Assembly: GCF_000003815.2 (NCBI RefSeq)
Contig: NC_049984.1
Coordinates: 9,215,805 to 9,279,804 of the forward strand
From: Branchiostoma floridae
Lineage: Eukaryota > Chordata > Leptocardii > Amphioxiformes > Branchiostomatidae
DNA: 64,000 bases
Direction: 5' to 3'
The position numbers and the translations under genes are program-made. Below the pieces are notes generated by a model. It searched no databases, was not told the DNA's origin, and saw only the letters and a program-made list of their open reading frames with translations. Every line of letters starts with the position of its first letter. Within the stretch, counting starts at the first letter, position 1. This document shows positions 48,575 to 59,278 of this stretch, piece after piece.

Positions 48575-48825
48575 AAGTAAGTAAGTGCAGCGCAGAAGAG
48601 TAAGTGCAGCGCAGAAGAGTAAGTGGCTCGCGCAGAAGAGCAAGTGGCTCGCGCAGAAAAAAGTAAGTGTCTCACGCAGAAAAAAAAGTGTGTTGAGCAG
48701 AAAAGTAAGTGTGTTGAGCAGAAAAGTAAGTGTGTTGAGCAGAAAAGTAAGTGTGTTGAGCAGAAAAGTAAGTGTGTTGAGCAGAAGTGTAAGTGTCTTG
48801 AGCAGAAAAGTAAGTGTGTTGCACA
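48575..48825. repeat. Minisatellite, 19-21 bp unit
   Basis: The unit grades from GCAGCGCAGAAGAGTAAGT (19 bases) on the left to GTGTTGAGCAGAAAAGTAAGT (21 bases) on the right, with a CTCGCGCAG form between. Because 21 is a multiple of three, frames stay open on both strands and give heptad-like EQKSKCV or NTLTFLL runs. These are not good evidence for a gene. Confidence 0.93.
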
Positions 48826-48829
48826 TTGT

Positions 48830-49897
48830 TGATATCGGCCACGGTAACCACCAATTGGCGTTGAATATATCTATACACACTCTTGAAGTGAAATTATGAA
48901 ACAAGTGTAGTGCCTGCATTCATTGGCACTAACTCTAAGTCGATATATGTGTATCTAGTTTGAATAGTTTTGTTACAACTGCTTTGCGATCAGACCGTAG
49001 TCAGTAACACTTCGACATAAAAGAGACAGCGTTATTGGAAATACGCTAGTAGTGATGCACGCTCCTTACACTACATGAAAAAAAATGTGTGCAGCAATGT
49101 ATTCCTTATAAACGTAACTAAGCTACAGGTGTCTCACTACAAGTGCAGACAAGCGCTCCGCAGAAAGCATCACTAAATGTGTACTGGTCGGTACACAAAA
49201 CGCCGTGTAGCTGTCAATGCTGTAATTAGCCAACAATACTATCTATCGGTAAGTCTGGTAAAAAGAGTATTACGGTCAATTTTGTCGTTAGGCACAAAGA
49301 AACGTCCTTAATTTGCATGAAAATCAAGTCTAACTTTTAATGAGTTGTCCGGCCCTGATACACAGAATCAGTCGACACTGTTGTCTAGTATACACATTTA
49401 TCAGCATCACCGCCATAAGAGAAGATACACCTGTGCAGACAAGACTTCTCTTTGTGCTTTAATCAACATCATGAACTGTCAGTCAGCTACAGCAAGACAG
49501 AGGCTGTCTGAAAATCTAACTTGTCTAAAAGCTGAAAGTGTCTCTTCGTAGCAATCCATTTCACAATTACTATCAAATGTGGTGTGATTTATTTTACAAC
49601 TTACACAATATGAAAATTCAAAGCTTACGTTGCTGTATTGGTAAATTTGGTGTAGTAGCTGATGTTGCTGCTGTGGTATCTCTAGAAATTACCCACATGA
49701 ATAAACTATGTTGATAAAAAAAGAATATCATATCGGGAATACAACACATATACAATGACCTCGCTTATTTTCTGTGTTATGACAGAATTGTATAAATTAA
49801 AATATATATATATACCCATCGCTGTCAACTGACAAATTCCGGTGAGATTATTTGTATCTAGGTTCCTTCTGTGTGTATATATATAGCCTCGATTCGT
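48830..49897. other. Spacer with no recognised gene
   Basis: AT-rich, with short open frames only. I see no repeat unit or RNA gene here. Confidence 0.5.
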
Positions 49898-50240
49898 GTA
49901 CATTATGTCTTACCAAGGTTGTGTCCGTTTTTTTTCTAATTTGAAGAAAACAGGATCTTAAATAATTGTAGCGTATGCTAGTACATTGTAATGTAGGAAG
50001 ATGTATATCCTTACGATTTATTGTCTACAATACACATGACGGTACGATACAGCAACTCAAAAGACAAAAGTATCAAAGACCTCCCAATTACTGTAATCCA
50101 CCTTGAACTCTTCAAAGTTGCGCCGCCTGTAGGAGCTGGACGGTACAACCGGTCGGACGGTCGGCATCTCAGTACACATGTCCCAGGAACGTCTGACACC
50201 TGTCGTGTCCGAACCCGCCGCCTTTTGTCCTCCGATCACC

Positions 50241-50265
50241 TTTGGCGGAAAAATCGCCTATAAAA
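50241..50265 (+). promoter_or_regulatory. E2F-like + TATA core promoter of the truncated copy
   Basis: TTTGGCGGAAAA at 50241-50252 and TATAAAA at 50259-50265, with all of the conserved upstream block. The truncated copy could therefore still be transcribed. Confidence 0.6.
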
Positions 50266-50360
50266 TCCTATCCCGACAAGCGCACCAGTCATACCTCTGT
50301 AGGTTTCCACAGAGAGCACATCGACTGACTTGCCGCAGACTTCAACACGAACGTGACGAT

Positions 50361-50669
50361 ATGGAGAGAACAGACAGCCTTCCCCGCAGCGCTTCCTACT
50401 CCGGGTCCAGAGCCGAGTGGATCGCCAAGAGGGCCGACGACTTCGACGCCAAGGCACGGTCGTTCCTGTGCGGGCGGTGCGGCCATCAGGCGGCCTGGGT
50501 CTGCCTGGACCCCGTCTGTGTGTCCTACAACCGCGAGAGAAGAAGAGTATCTTTATATTCCGAACGAACGACCATCACCAAACTACGAATCAGCTGCCAC
50601 AAACTCACATATAGAATCAGGAAGGCACAGCCGCACACCTCTGGAGCAAAGTATTTGTCATTTCTGTAA
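50361..50669 (+). pseudogene. Truncated MERT gene fused to a retrotransposon remnant
   Basis: The first 60 codons match the intact copies, including C37, C40, C48 and C53. At about 50540 the sequence jumps into downstream DNA, and the frame runs on for some 42 codons of LINE-derived sequence to a stop (102 aa in all). The second half of the zinc site, the basic signal and the C-terminal domain are lost. Confidence 0.85.
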
Positions 50670-50814
50670 CCTTAACAAAGTTGAAGATGAATCTCACTTT
50701 CTGTTAGATTGTAGTTTATATAGTAATGATAAAGATGTGCGTTTTAACGATACTACATTTCAAGCTACATTTAACATCACTAAGAAACGAGAAGCAGCCG
50801 AACAAATGTTTTAA
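50541..50814 (+). mobile_element. LINE (non-LTR) ORF2 C-terminal remnant, copy 1
   Basis: One frame gives TKLRISCHKL and the next gives ESGRHSRTPLEQSICHFCN followed by VEDESHFLLDCSLY. This pattern (T-K-L-R-x-S-x-H-x-L, E-x-G-R, C-x2-C, V-E-D-E-x-H-F-L-x-x-C-x-x-Y) is typical of the C terminus of many non-LTR reverse transcriptases. The frame change between the two parts shows it is dead. Confidence 0.65.
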
Positions 50815-51108
50815 AGTAGTTTTAGAACCCATGTTTTCTATTAGTCTACGAAACCATATCAATGTCATCACCGAGATGGCATGAATGCACAATAAATGCC
50901 ATTATCATTATTATTGATAATAAATTTAAACTACATCTGTGGATAACATTAATACAATGTTATTAATGGTGGTTTCATATAATCAACCTTCGACAAAATT
51001 TGATTAGGTGCAGATGTCTTGATAATATGTTACTGATTTTGATCTAATACTTCAAAACAAGAACCGCTTTTCGTCAGACAATTAAGGCGTGTGTAGTCAA
51101 AAGTTAGT

Positions 51109-51181
51109 GGGTCTGTGGCGCAACGGATAACGCGTCTGACTACGGATCAGAAGATTCCAGGTTCGAATCCTGGCAGACTCG
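51109..51181 (+). tRNA. tRNA-Arg(ACG), copy 3
   Basis: Same 73-nt sequence and fold as the other copies, anticodon ACG, with a TTTTT terminator directly after. It lies about 440 bases beyond the stop of the truncated MERT gene, on the same strand. Confidence 0.96.
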
Positions 51182-51200
51182 ATTTTTACCCGCTTTTGAA

Positions 51201-51245
51201 TTGTGCGGGGTTTTACCTGGTCTGCTCCATCCTGGTTGGGTAAGA
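51201..51245 (+). pseudogene. SLC46 exon 9 fragment, copy 1
   Basis: The stretch GGGTTTTACCTGGTCTGCTC + CATCCTG matches the last ~40 coding bases of SLC46-like exon 9, and the exon's donor (GGGTAAG) follows. The next 700 bases show patchy similarity to the reverse complement of 40.95-39.48 kb, with the last SLC46 exon missing. Too short to code. Confidence 0.8.
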
Positions 51246-51710
51246 CAGCTGCTAACTTGTAAAGTTTCCAACATTTTAGCTTGTAGTTTGATTATAACCC
51301 GGTGCAACTGAACACTTTCTCTGTTAATACATACATATCAAGCGTCATGCTATTGCGGTCTTGATAATTTCAAAATGATCATTTTATAGTATTTCGGTGT
51401 TTTCTTCCGCAACACATATTTGAAATTAGAAGGTACAATATTTGAAGGTACTTGATGTTTCTTAAATTTGGTGTTCCTCTCTTGCAAATAGCGTACACCT
51501 TAGGGCAAAATGTGGGACCTACACATTCGTATTGTTTAGACGTGCAAGAAAAAGAATGGTATTGGGTTCATTTAAAAAAATGCATGCATTGATCATAAGT
51601 CAAAGTAAGGTGTATTGTCTCTCAGACATCCCAGTGTGTATTGTCGCGAAGTAAAGACAAAGCCGATACACACTACATACCTGTCATGAAACATCTAACA
51701 ATGCCAGCGG

Positions 51711-51833
51711 AAGTACTGACGTCTGTCGGTACGTCCAGGAGTAATGGAAGTATTTGTCTGGACAATCACGTCGTTAGACGGGAAGAATGTGTCGTTCATT
51801 AATGAACACGACAGTATTGTTTAAACTCCGACA
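51711..51833 (+). repeat. Palindrome-bearing segment, inverted copy 1
   Basis: Inverted match to 39480-39603 and 39935-40057, with the dyad GTTCATTAATGAAC. It lies about 0.6 kb upstream of MERT copy B. Confidence 0.7.
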
Positions 51834-52328
51834 TGTTGTCGATGCTACAAAGTTGTCTTCGATGTTTATTGGATCAGACATATACTAGTAAGTAGTATAG
51901 ACACAGCGCAGAGTGCACACATCATATTTGTAGAAAACCATACAGAATTCGCTATTAAAGTCATTTGAATTAGTTAAGGCATTATGTACATTATGTCTTA
52001 CCAAGGTTGTGTCCGTTTTTTTTCTAATTTGAAGAAAACAGGATCTTAAATAATTGTAGCGTATGCTAGTACATTGTAATGTAGGAAGATGTATATCCTT
52101 ACGATTTATTGTCTACAATACACATGACGGTACGATACAGCAACTCAAAAGACAAAAGTATCAAAGACCTCCCAATTACTGTAATCCACCTTGAACTCTT
52201 CAAAGTTGCGCCGCCTGTAGGAGCTGGACGGTACAACCGGTCGGACGGTCGGCATCTCAGTACACATGTCCCAGGAACGTCTGACACCTGTCGTGTCCGA
52301 ACCCGCCGCCTTTTGTCCTCCGATCACC

Positions 52329-52353
52329 TTTGGCGGAAAAATCGCCTATAAAA
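52329..52353 (+). promoter_or_regulatory. E2F-like + TATA core promoter, copy B
   Basis: TTTGGCGGAAAA (52329-52340) then TATAAAA (52347-52353), 96 bases before the ATG. The E2F-type word suggests S-phase or proliferation control, which is inference. Confidence 0.6.
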
Positions 52354-52448
52354 TCCTATCCCGACAAGCGCACCAGTCATACCTCTGTAGGTTTCCACAG
52401 AGAGCACATCGACTGACTTGCCGCAGACTTCAACACGAACGTGACGAT

Positions 52449-53360
52449 ATGGAGAGAACAGACAGCCTTCCCCGCAGCGCTTCCTACTCCGGGTCCAGAG
52501 CCGAGTGGATCGCCAAGAGGGCCGACGACTTCGACGCCAAGGCACGGTCGTTCCTGTGCGGGCGGTGCGGCCATCAGGCGGCCTGGGTCTGCCTGGACCC
52601 CGTCTGTGTGTCCTACAACCGCGAGAGAGTCTTGTGCCTGTGCGACAACTGCGACAAGCTCTTCCATCCGCCCACCAGCCCCGTCATGCACAGCCACCGC
52701 CGTCTGGGAGTCGCCCTGTACGTCTCCATGCTGATGCTGCACCGCTACCAGAAGGTCATCGGGGTCATGATGACGAGGTCTCCGCATCACAGCCGTCCGT
52801 CCACCGATGAGAGTGAAATCACCTCATCGCAGTCACCGACAGCCTCCCGCCAGACCAGACCAGCTCGGTCCCCCGCCAGACCTTCGTCCTCCTCCCCGGT
52901 GTCTTCCCGCCCGGCCAGTCCCGACAGTACGGTGAACACCAGGAAGAGACGGCGGTCTGGTGACGACACATCTGAAGCCACCGCCAAGGTCAGCCGAACC
53001 GACACCGACCGGTCAGGACACTTCTCTCTAGCCGCCGACCTGAGACCCATCCACGACTCGTACGGACGCATCCTGGACCGACTGAGGCAGGACCGCTCGC
53101 TGTCCGTCTCTGAGGGCTGCAGACACGAACCCTTCGGCAAGCTGACCCTCAGAAACTACGCCGCCATCGCCGAGCTGAGAATCGTGGACTCGGACTTGTA
53201 CACCTCCGTACTGGACAGCTACATCCGGCGGGGCGACGGGAGCGGCACGATGTCGGGGCTCGAGCGGGAGTGTCGTCAGGTGCTGTCCGGGTACGTCCGA
53301 CAGGTGACCGTCATGAGGGAGCGGAGAGAACTCTTGCCGCGTTTCGACATCTCCTGCTAG
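52449..53360 (+). CDS. Intronless zinc-binding 'MERT' protein, copy B
   Basis: 303 aa, single exon. It has the same Cys/His set at residues 37-83, the Ser/Pro linker, the RKRRRS basic signal and the C-terminal domain as copy A. Four residues (TPVS) are missing in the linker relative to copies A and C. The upstream in-frame ATG at 52266 is rejected as start because the TATA box is downstream of it. AATAAA at about 53634 lies in a 3' flank that is also conserved next to copy A. Confidence 0.75.
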   Translation: MERTDSLPRSASYSGSRAEWIAKRADDFDAKARSFLCGRCGHQAAWVCLDPVCVSYNRERVLCLCDNCDKLFHPPTSPVMHSHRRLGVALYVSMLMLHRYQKVIGVMMTRSPHHSRPSTDESEITSSQSPTASRQTRPARSPARPSSSSPVSSRPASPDSTVNTRKRRRSGDDTSEATAKVSRTDTDRSGHFSLAADLRPIHDSYGRILDRLRQDRSLSVSEGCRHEPFGKLTLRNYAAIAELRIVDSDLYTSVLDSYIRRGDGSGTMSGLERECRQVLSGYVRQVTVMRERRELLPRFDISC

Positions 53361-53897
53361 GACTTTCTGTGAACTGTATGTTGTCATGATTGTGTCGTTG
53401 ACACCAGAAACGAATTTGTTGTGATGTATGCGCCGTATGATGTCATAATATGTTCTGATTTGACTGATTTGATATTTGGTATACAATGATACTACTATGT
53501 TCTATGTGATATTTTTGTGACCGTAACTTACATCGCATCATTGATTGGTCTTGCGTGTTTTAAGATTTTAAATCTGAACTGACGATGTCCCATGTATGTT
53601 GAGACTGATATTATCCTCTGATGGCAGGGAATTAATAAAATCATTCGTTGACGTGACCAGTTTTGTGTATTTGTCATTTGTATTTATAACATTAAGATTT
53701 GCCATAACGATAAATAATAAAGTGTCGTTTTGTCATCAGATAATTCATATTAACTCAAGTAGATATTAGTAAACAAAAGCTTTCAGAAAAAGGATATCTA
53801 CTTCATATATGATAAACATTCCCTAATATAAACTTTCTTTGGCGAAATTCACAATGACAGCAAAGGCAAACACGCAAAGTTCAAATCTACTTATAAT

Positions 53898-54173
53898 GAA
53901 GAAGAGTATCTTTATATTCCGAACGAACGACCATCACCAAACTACGAATCAGCTGCCACAAACTCACATATAGAATCAGGAAGGCACAGCCGCACACCTC
54001 TGGAGCAAAGTATTTGTCATTTCTGTAACCTTAACAAAGTTGAAGATGAATCTCACTTTCTGTTAGATTGTAGTTTATATAGTAATGATAAAGATGTGCG
54101 TTTTAACGATACTACATTTCAAGCTACATTTAACATCACTAAGAAACGAGAAGCAGCCGAACAAATGTTTTAA
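53898..54173 (+). mobile_element. LINE ORF2 C-terminal remnant, copy 2
   Basis: Same sequence as 50541-50814. Here it sits about 540 bases beyond the MERT stop, showing the order before the deletion in unit 1. Confidence 0.65.
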
Positions 54174-54467
54174 AGTAGTTTTAGAACCCATGTTTTCTAT
54201 TAGTCTACGAAACCATATCAATGTCATCACCGAGATGGCATGAATGCACAATAAATGCCATTATCATTATTATTGATAATAAATTTAAACTACATCTGTG
54301 GATAACATTAATACAATGTTATTAATGGTGGTTTCATATAATCAACCTTCGACAAAATTTGATTAGGTGCAGATGTCTTGATAATATGTTACTGATTTTG
54401 ATCTAATACTTCAAAACAAGAACCGCTTTTCGTCAGACAATTAAGGCGTGTGTAGTCAAAAGTTAGT

Positions 54468-54540
54468 GGGTCTGTGGCGCAACGGATAACGCGTCTGACT
54501 ACGGATCAGAAGATTCCAGGTTCGAATCCTGGCAGACTCG
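54468..54540 (+). tRNA. tRNA-Arg(ACG), copy 4
   Basis: Identical 73-nt gene with a TTTTT terminator. It lies 1.1 kb downstream of MERT copy B, matching the arrangement around copy A. Confidence 0.96.
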
Positions 54541-54559
54541 ATTTTTACCCGCTTTTGAA

Positions 54560-54604
54560 TTGTGCGGGGTTTTACCTGGTCTGCTCCATCCTGGTTGGGT
54601 AAGA
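54560..54604 (+). pseudogene. SLC46 exon 9 fragment, copy 2
   Basis: Same as 51201-51245, including the exon donor; part of segmental unit 2. Confidence 0.8.
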
Positions 54605-55069
54605 CAGCTGCTAACTTGTAAAGTTTCCAACATTTTAGCTTGTAGTTTGATTATAACCCGGTGCAACTGAACACTTTCTCTGTTAATACATACATATCAA
54701 GCGTCATGCTATTGCGGTCTTGATAATTTCAAAATGATCATTTTATAGTATTTCGGTGTTTTCTTCCGCAACACATATTTGAAATTAGAAGGTACAATAT
54801 TTGAAGGTACTTGATGTTTCTTAAATTTGGTGTTCCTCTCTTGCAAATAGCGTACACCTTAGGGCAAAATGTGGGACCTACACATTCGTATTGTTTAGAC
54901 GTGCAAGAAAAAGAATGGTATTGGGTTCATTTAAAAAAATGCATGCATTGATCATAAGTCAAAGTAAGGTGTATTGTCTCTCAGACATCCCAGTGTGTAT
55001 TGTCGCGAAGTAAAGACAAAGCCGATACACACTACATACCTGTCATGAAACATCTAACAATGCCAGCGG

Positions 55070-55192
55070 AAGTACTGACGTCTGTCGGTACGTCCAGGAG
55101 TAATGGAAGTATTTGTCTGGACAATCACGTCGTTAGACGGGAAGAATGTGTCGTTCATTAATGAACACGACAGTATTGTTTAAACTCCGACA
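55070..55192 (+). repeat. Palindrome-bearing segment, inverted copy 2
   Basis: Same as 51711-51833. It lies 3.2 kb upstream of MERT copy C, with the octamer-rich array inserted between. Confidence 0.7.
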
Positions 55193-55659
55193 TGTTGTCG
55201 ATGCTACAAAGTTGTCTTCGATGTTTATTGGATCAGACATATACTAGTAAGTAGTATAGACACAGCGCAGAGTGCACACATCATATTTGTAGAAAACCAT
55301 ACAGAATTCGCTATTAAAGTCATTTGAATTAGTTAAGGCCGAGCACTAGCTTACAAGAAAGTTGAACAGTTCTTGAAAACTTTTGTGTGTTCTTTTTGTA
55401 AGGGACGTAAACATGTAAGGAAACATCAAAAAGAGAAATCTTGGCGTTTAAAGTTTGTAGAATGCACTAAACGGTTTGTTTCATTGTTCTAATTTCCATT
55501 GTAGAAATGAAACATTTCCTGATATCAACAATATATTCAACTAGAGTTCCACGAACACATACCTTTGCCAAATAAACCAGGTTTGTTATGTAGAATGATG
55601 TCTGTAGACAAATGCGTTACTCATTTCATTTTCTTTATAATTAAATGCTTGGAGTTGGT

Positions 55660-56870
55660 TTATAAAATTTCGGCATTTATTATGCAAATTAGATCCCAAT
55701 TTACAATTAATTGATATCAAATTGTATCAAGCATTACTTAAGCTATCAGCATACCAAAAATCATGATGATCCTTTGATCCATTCTTGACTTATTCTCTTT
55801 CAAAGTCTTTAAATACACCTCTTACTGTCTTCCCTCTTTCTCAGTTACATATGTGACAACTTTGATGAAAGTACTATAATGGAATGCAGTGGATTTATGA
55901 ACTTTTCCTAATCAATTATGCAAATTAGCTGTTAACTTGCATAATAAGTATCACATTATATAAGTCTTCATTTAGGCTATCTACATGCCGAAAATCATGA
56001 CGATCCGTCAACACGTTAATATTTTCTCATTAATTATGCAAATGAGATCATCATTTGCATGATAAATATGTATTGACATTTCTCTCTTTCTCAGCTACAT
56101 ATGTGACAAGTTTTAAGGCCCTATCATGAAATGTAGTGAATTTATAAAATATCCTCATTAATTATGCAAATTAGCTGTTGATTTGCATAATTGTTATCTC
56201 ATTATGTAGGTCTTCACTTACGCTACCTACATACAAAAAAACATGATGATCCGTCAACATGTTCATATTTTCTCATTAATTATGCAAATGAGGTCATCAT
56301 TTGCATAATTGATATCTGTCGACATTTCTCTCCTTCCCAGCTACATATGTGACAAGTTTGAAAGTCCTATCATGGAATGTGGTGGATTTATAATTTTTCC
56401 TCATTAATTATGCAAATTAGCTGCTGATTTGCATAATTAGTATACCATTATGTAAGTCATCACTCATTCTATCTACATACCAAAAATCATGACGATCCGT
56501 CAACACGTTGTAGAGTTATTCTCATCCAAAATTTGAAAGGAAACCGGCGCCTGCAGTTCCAAAAAAGCCGCTAGGGGGCCCAAACTCCCAGCACTTACTC
56601 TCTGCCTCGAGGGCTATCTACCACTCAAAAATTATGATCACAGCATGTCCAGAACACGAGATATCAAAAATTGAGGTTCTGCTGCAGTACCTTAGCAAGC
56701 CGCTAGGGGGCCCATTATCGAACTTGACCTTCGTTTTCCCGACCCCTACCCACCTACCAAATATTATCGGGATCCATCCAAGACTTCTTGAGTTATGCTG
56801 TTAACAGACACACACACAGACACACACACAGACTCACAAGCCCAAAACATAACCTTAGCCATTCTGGCAA
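55660..56870. repeat. Octamer-rich tandem repeat array ending in a CACACA tract
   Basis: ATGCAAAT occurs at 55918, 56036, 56164, 56282 and 56410, spaced 118-128 bases, and often faces an ATTTGCAT 12-20 bases later. Units alternate between two types, so the higher-order period is about 245 bases. Shared words include CATGATGATCCGTCAACACG and GCTACATATGTGACAAG. The array ends with TTGAGTTATGCTGTTAACAG and CACACAGA repeats, a common ending of dispersed invertebrate repeats. No coding capacity. Confidence 0.75.
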
Positions 56871-58233
56871 AGGTAAAAACCTTAATACCTAATACATTTG
56901 TGCATAGAAAGTTCACAATATATTCTGTTTTTACAACACGCATGTATGTTGCAGGTAATATATGCCAATCTATTTTTAATGAATTAAGACTATAGATTTT
57001 GATCGATATACCAACAACTGATAGCAGATTATTTGCAGCCCGCACATGAGATATAGTATTTCAATATTAACACCCGTCTGTGTGTTACCGTTGTGGAGAG
57101 GAAAAATGCTAGCCTCCATAACAAAATGGCCAACAAAAGTGTATTATGAGCCAAAAAAGGCCTCAGAGAGCCTGCCATAGAGGCCAGAGAAATGCCTGCT
57201 TTGTAGGATACTGTTTATTTGCAGCTAGTTAAGCTCGTAGTCTGGAATACACATCTCACTACTGGTACTGCGGCATTAAAAATGATACATCCGACAAACA
57301 CCTGTGCGTATGTCTGGTACCTATAGGAAATATTCCTTTGTGTTTCAATCAGGTTCGTGGACTGGTCAGGACTAAGAAGTCGATGAAAATATGACACAAA
57401 GATTTGTCTGAAACTATACATTGTCTATACTATAACCGATTTCTAATTGATCACATTTCAAATAACATTACAAATTTATAAGAGTTCACAAGTGCATAGG
57501 CAATTATTATACTTAACAAACAGTACTGAAATGTCAGGACTGAAAGATATCCCGGAAGATTTGTCTATACTATACATTGTCTACAGTATGACCGATTTCG
57601 GATTAAAAAATGCATAAAAATACGACTTATAAGCACAAGAACATGGGCAACTATTGTACTAAGCAAACAGCAAAAGGGTAGCGTTTGCTTTGGTTGATCA
57701 TCAAATAAGATTATCACGGTATGGCGAAAAATGAAGACTCGCAAACTTGAAGTAAGATAACGAGATGGTAACTCGGTTTTCCAGGAGAGGGCTAAAAGAA
57801 TTAGAAATAAACGCCTTTTTGGAACACTGAAGACGACATTAATTTTATTCGGACAGACAGCTTTATGACCAACTGCCAAAGCCAAGAGAGACTTAAATGT
57901 CCTAATTTCCATGTTTATTTGCTGTAATCTATACGGCTTGTACATTGGTGGTGTCTGTTCATTCTTCGACTCTACAAAAACAATTTCTGTGTATCAGAAA
58001 AGCACACATCTTACGTATGAATGTTGTCTAGAATACACATCAAAGATAAAGCTTAAGACAAAAGCATCAAAGACCTTCCCATTTCTGTAATCCACCTTGA
58101 ACTCTTCAAAGTTGCGCCGCCTGCAGAAGCTGGACGGTACAACCGGTCGGACGGTCGGCATCTCAGTACACATGTCCCAGGAACGTCTGACACCTGTCGT
58201 GTCCGAACCCGCCGCCTTTTGTCCTCCGATCAC

Positions 58234-58259
58234 CTCTGGCGGAAAAATCGCCTATAAAA
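58234..58259 (+). promoter_or_regulatory. E2F-like + TATA core promoter, copy C
   Basis: CTCTGGCGGAAAA (one change from the other copies) and TATAAAA (58253-58259), 96 bases before the ATG. Confidence 0.55.
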
Positions 58260-58354
58260 TCCTGTCCCGACAAGCGCACCAGTCATACCTCTGTAGGTTA
58301 CCACAGAGATTACATCGACTGACTTGCCGCAGACTTCAACACGAACGTGACGAT

Positions 58355-59278
58355 ATGGAGAGAACAGACAGCCTTCCCCGCAGCGCTTCCTACTCCGGGT
58401 CCCGAGCCGAGTGGGTCGCCAAGAGGGCCGACGACTTCGACGCCAAGGCACGATCGTTCCTGTGCGGGCGGTGCGGCCATCAGGCGGCCTGGGTCTGCCT
58501 GGACCCCGTCTGTGTGTCCTACAACCGCGAGAGAGTCTTGTGCCTGTGTGACAACTGCGACAAGCTCTTCCACCCGCCCACCAGCCCCGTCATGCACAGC
58601 CACCGCCGTCTGGGAGTCGCCCTGTACGTCTCCATGCTGATGCTGCACCGCTACCAGAAGGTCATCGGGGTCATGATGACGAGGTCTCCGAACCACAGCC
58701 GTCCGTCCACGCCCGTCTCCACCGACGAGAGTGAAATCACCTCATCGCAGTCACCGACAGCCTCCCGCCAGACCAGACCAGCTCGGTCCCCCGCCAGACC
58801 TTCGTCCTCCTCCCCGGTGTCTTCCCGCCCGGCCAGTCCCGACAGTACGGTGAACATCAGGAAGAGACGGCGGTCTGGAGACGACACATCTGAAGCCACC
58901 GCCAAGGTCAGCCGAACCGACACCGACCGGTCGGGACACTTCTGTCTAGCCGCCGACCTGAGACCCATCCACGACTCGTACGGACGCATCCTAGACCGAC
59001 TGAGGCAGGACCGCTCGCTGTCCGTCTCTGAGGGCTGCAGACACGAACCCTTCGGCAAGCTGACCCTCAGAAACTACGCCGCCATCGCCGAGCTGAGAAT
59101 TGTGGACTCGGACTTGTACACCTCCGCACTGCACAGCTACATCCGGCGGGGAGACGGGAGCGGCACGCTGTCGGGGTTCGAGCGGGAGTGTCGTCAGGTG
59201 CTGTCCGGGCATGTCCGACAGGTGTCCGTCATGAGGGAGCGGAGAGAACTCTTGCCACGTTTCGACAATTCCTCTTAG
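58355..59278 (+). CDS. Intronless zinc-binding 'MERT' protein, copy C
   Basis: 307 aa, single exon. All zinc-ligand Cys/His are kept. The linker has the TPVSTDES form shared with copy A. The C terminus differs: LLPRFDNSS in place of PRFDISC, so the terminal Cys is lost. No tRNA-Arg gene follows within the next 5 kb, unlike copies A and B. AATAAA lies at about 59642. Its upstream flank (56.9-58.3 kb) is an inverted match to 37.6-39.0 kb. Confidence 0.75.
   Translation: MERTDSLPRSASYSGSRAEWVAKRADDFDAKARSFLCGRCGHQAAWVCLDPVCVSYNRERVLCLCDNCDKLFHPPTSPVMHSHRRLGVALYVSMLMLHRYQKVIGVMMTRSPNHSRPSTPVSTDESEITSSQSPTASRQTRPARSPARPSSSSPVSSRPASPDSTVNIRKRRRSGDDTSEATAKVSRTDTDRSGHFCLAADLRPIHDSYGRILDRLRQDRSLSVSEGCRHEPFGKLTLRNYAAIAELRIVDSDLYTSALHSYIRRGDGSGTLSGFERECRQVLSGHVRQVSVMRERRELLPRFDNSS

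Larger units (their letters stand above)
49898..51980 (+). repeat. Tandem segmental duplication, unit 1 (internally deleted)
   Basis: It matches unit 2 in two blocks: 49898-50540 with 51986-52628 (offset 2088) and 50539-51980 with 53898-55339 (offset 3359). The 1271 bases missing from unit 1 run from codon 60 of the MERT gene to beyond its polyadenylation site. The two blocks overlap by 2 bases (GA) at the junction. I saw no mismatch between the units in the stretches I compared. Confidence 0.9.
51986..55339 (+). repeat. Tandem segmental duplication, unit 2 (complete, 3354 bp)
   Basis: The order in the unit is promoter, MERT gene, LINE remnant, tRNA-Arg, SLC46 exon 9 fragment and palindrome segment. 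It is separated from unit 1 by only five bases (51981-51985). Confidence 0.9.

Noticed and set aside
48585-48899. Heptad-like coding frames (EQKSKCV / NTLTFLL repeats)
   Set aside because: A 21-bp minisatellite keeps all frames open automatically; it has no start context, splice sites or homology.
52145-52327. Conserved divergent open frame upstream of all four MERT copies (starting MIGGQKAAGSD or MMGRQKAVGSD)
   Set aside because: It overlaps the conserved promoter block, its 3' end varies between copies, and it has no domain. Nucleotide conservation of the promoter explains it better than a second gene.
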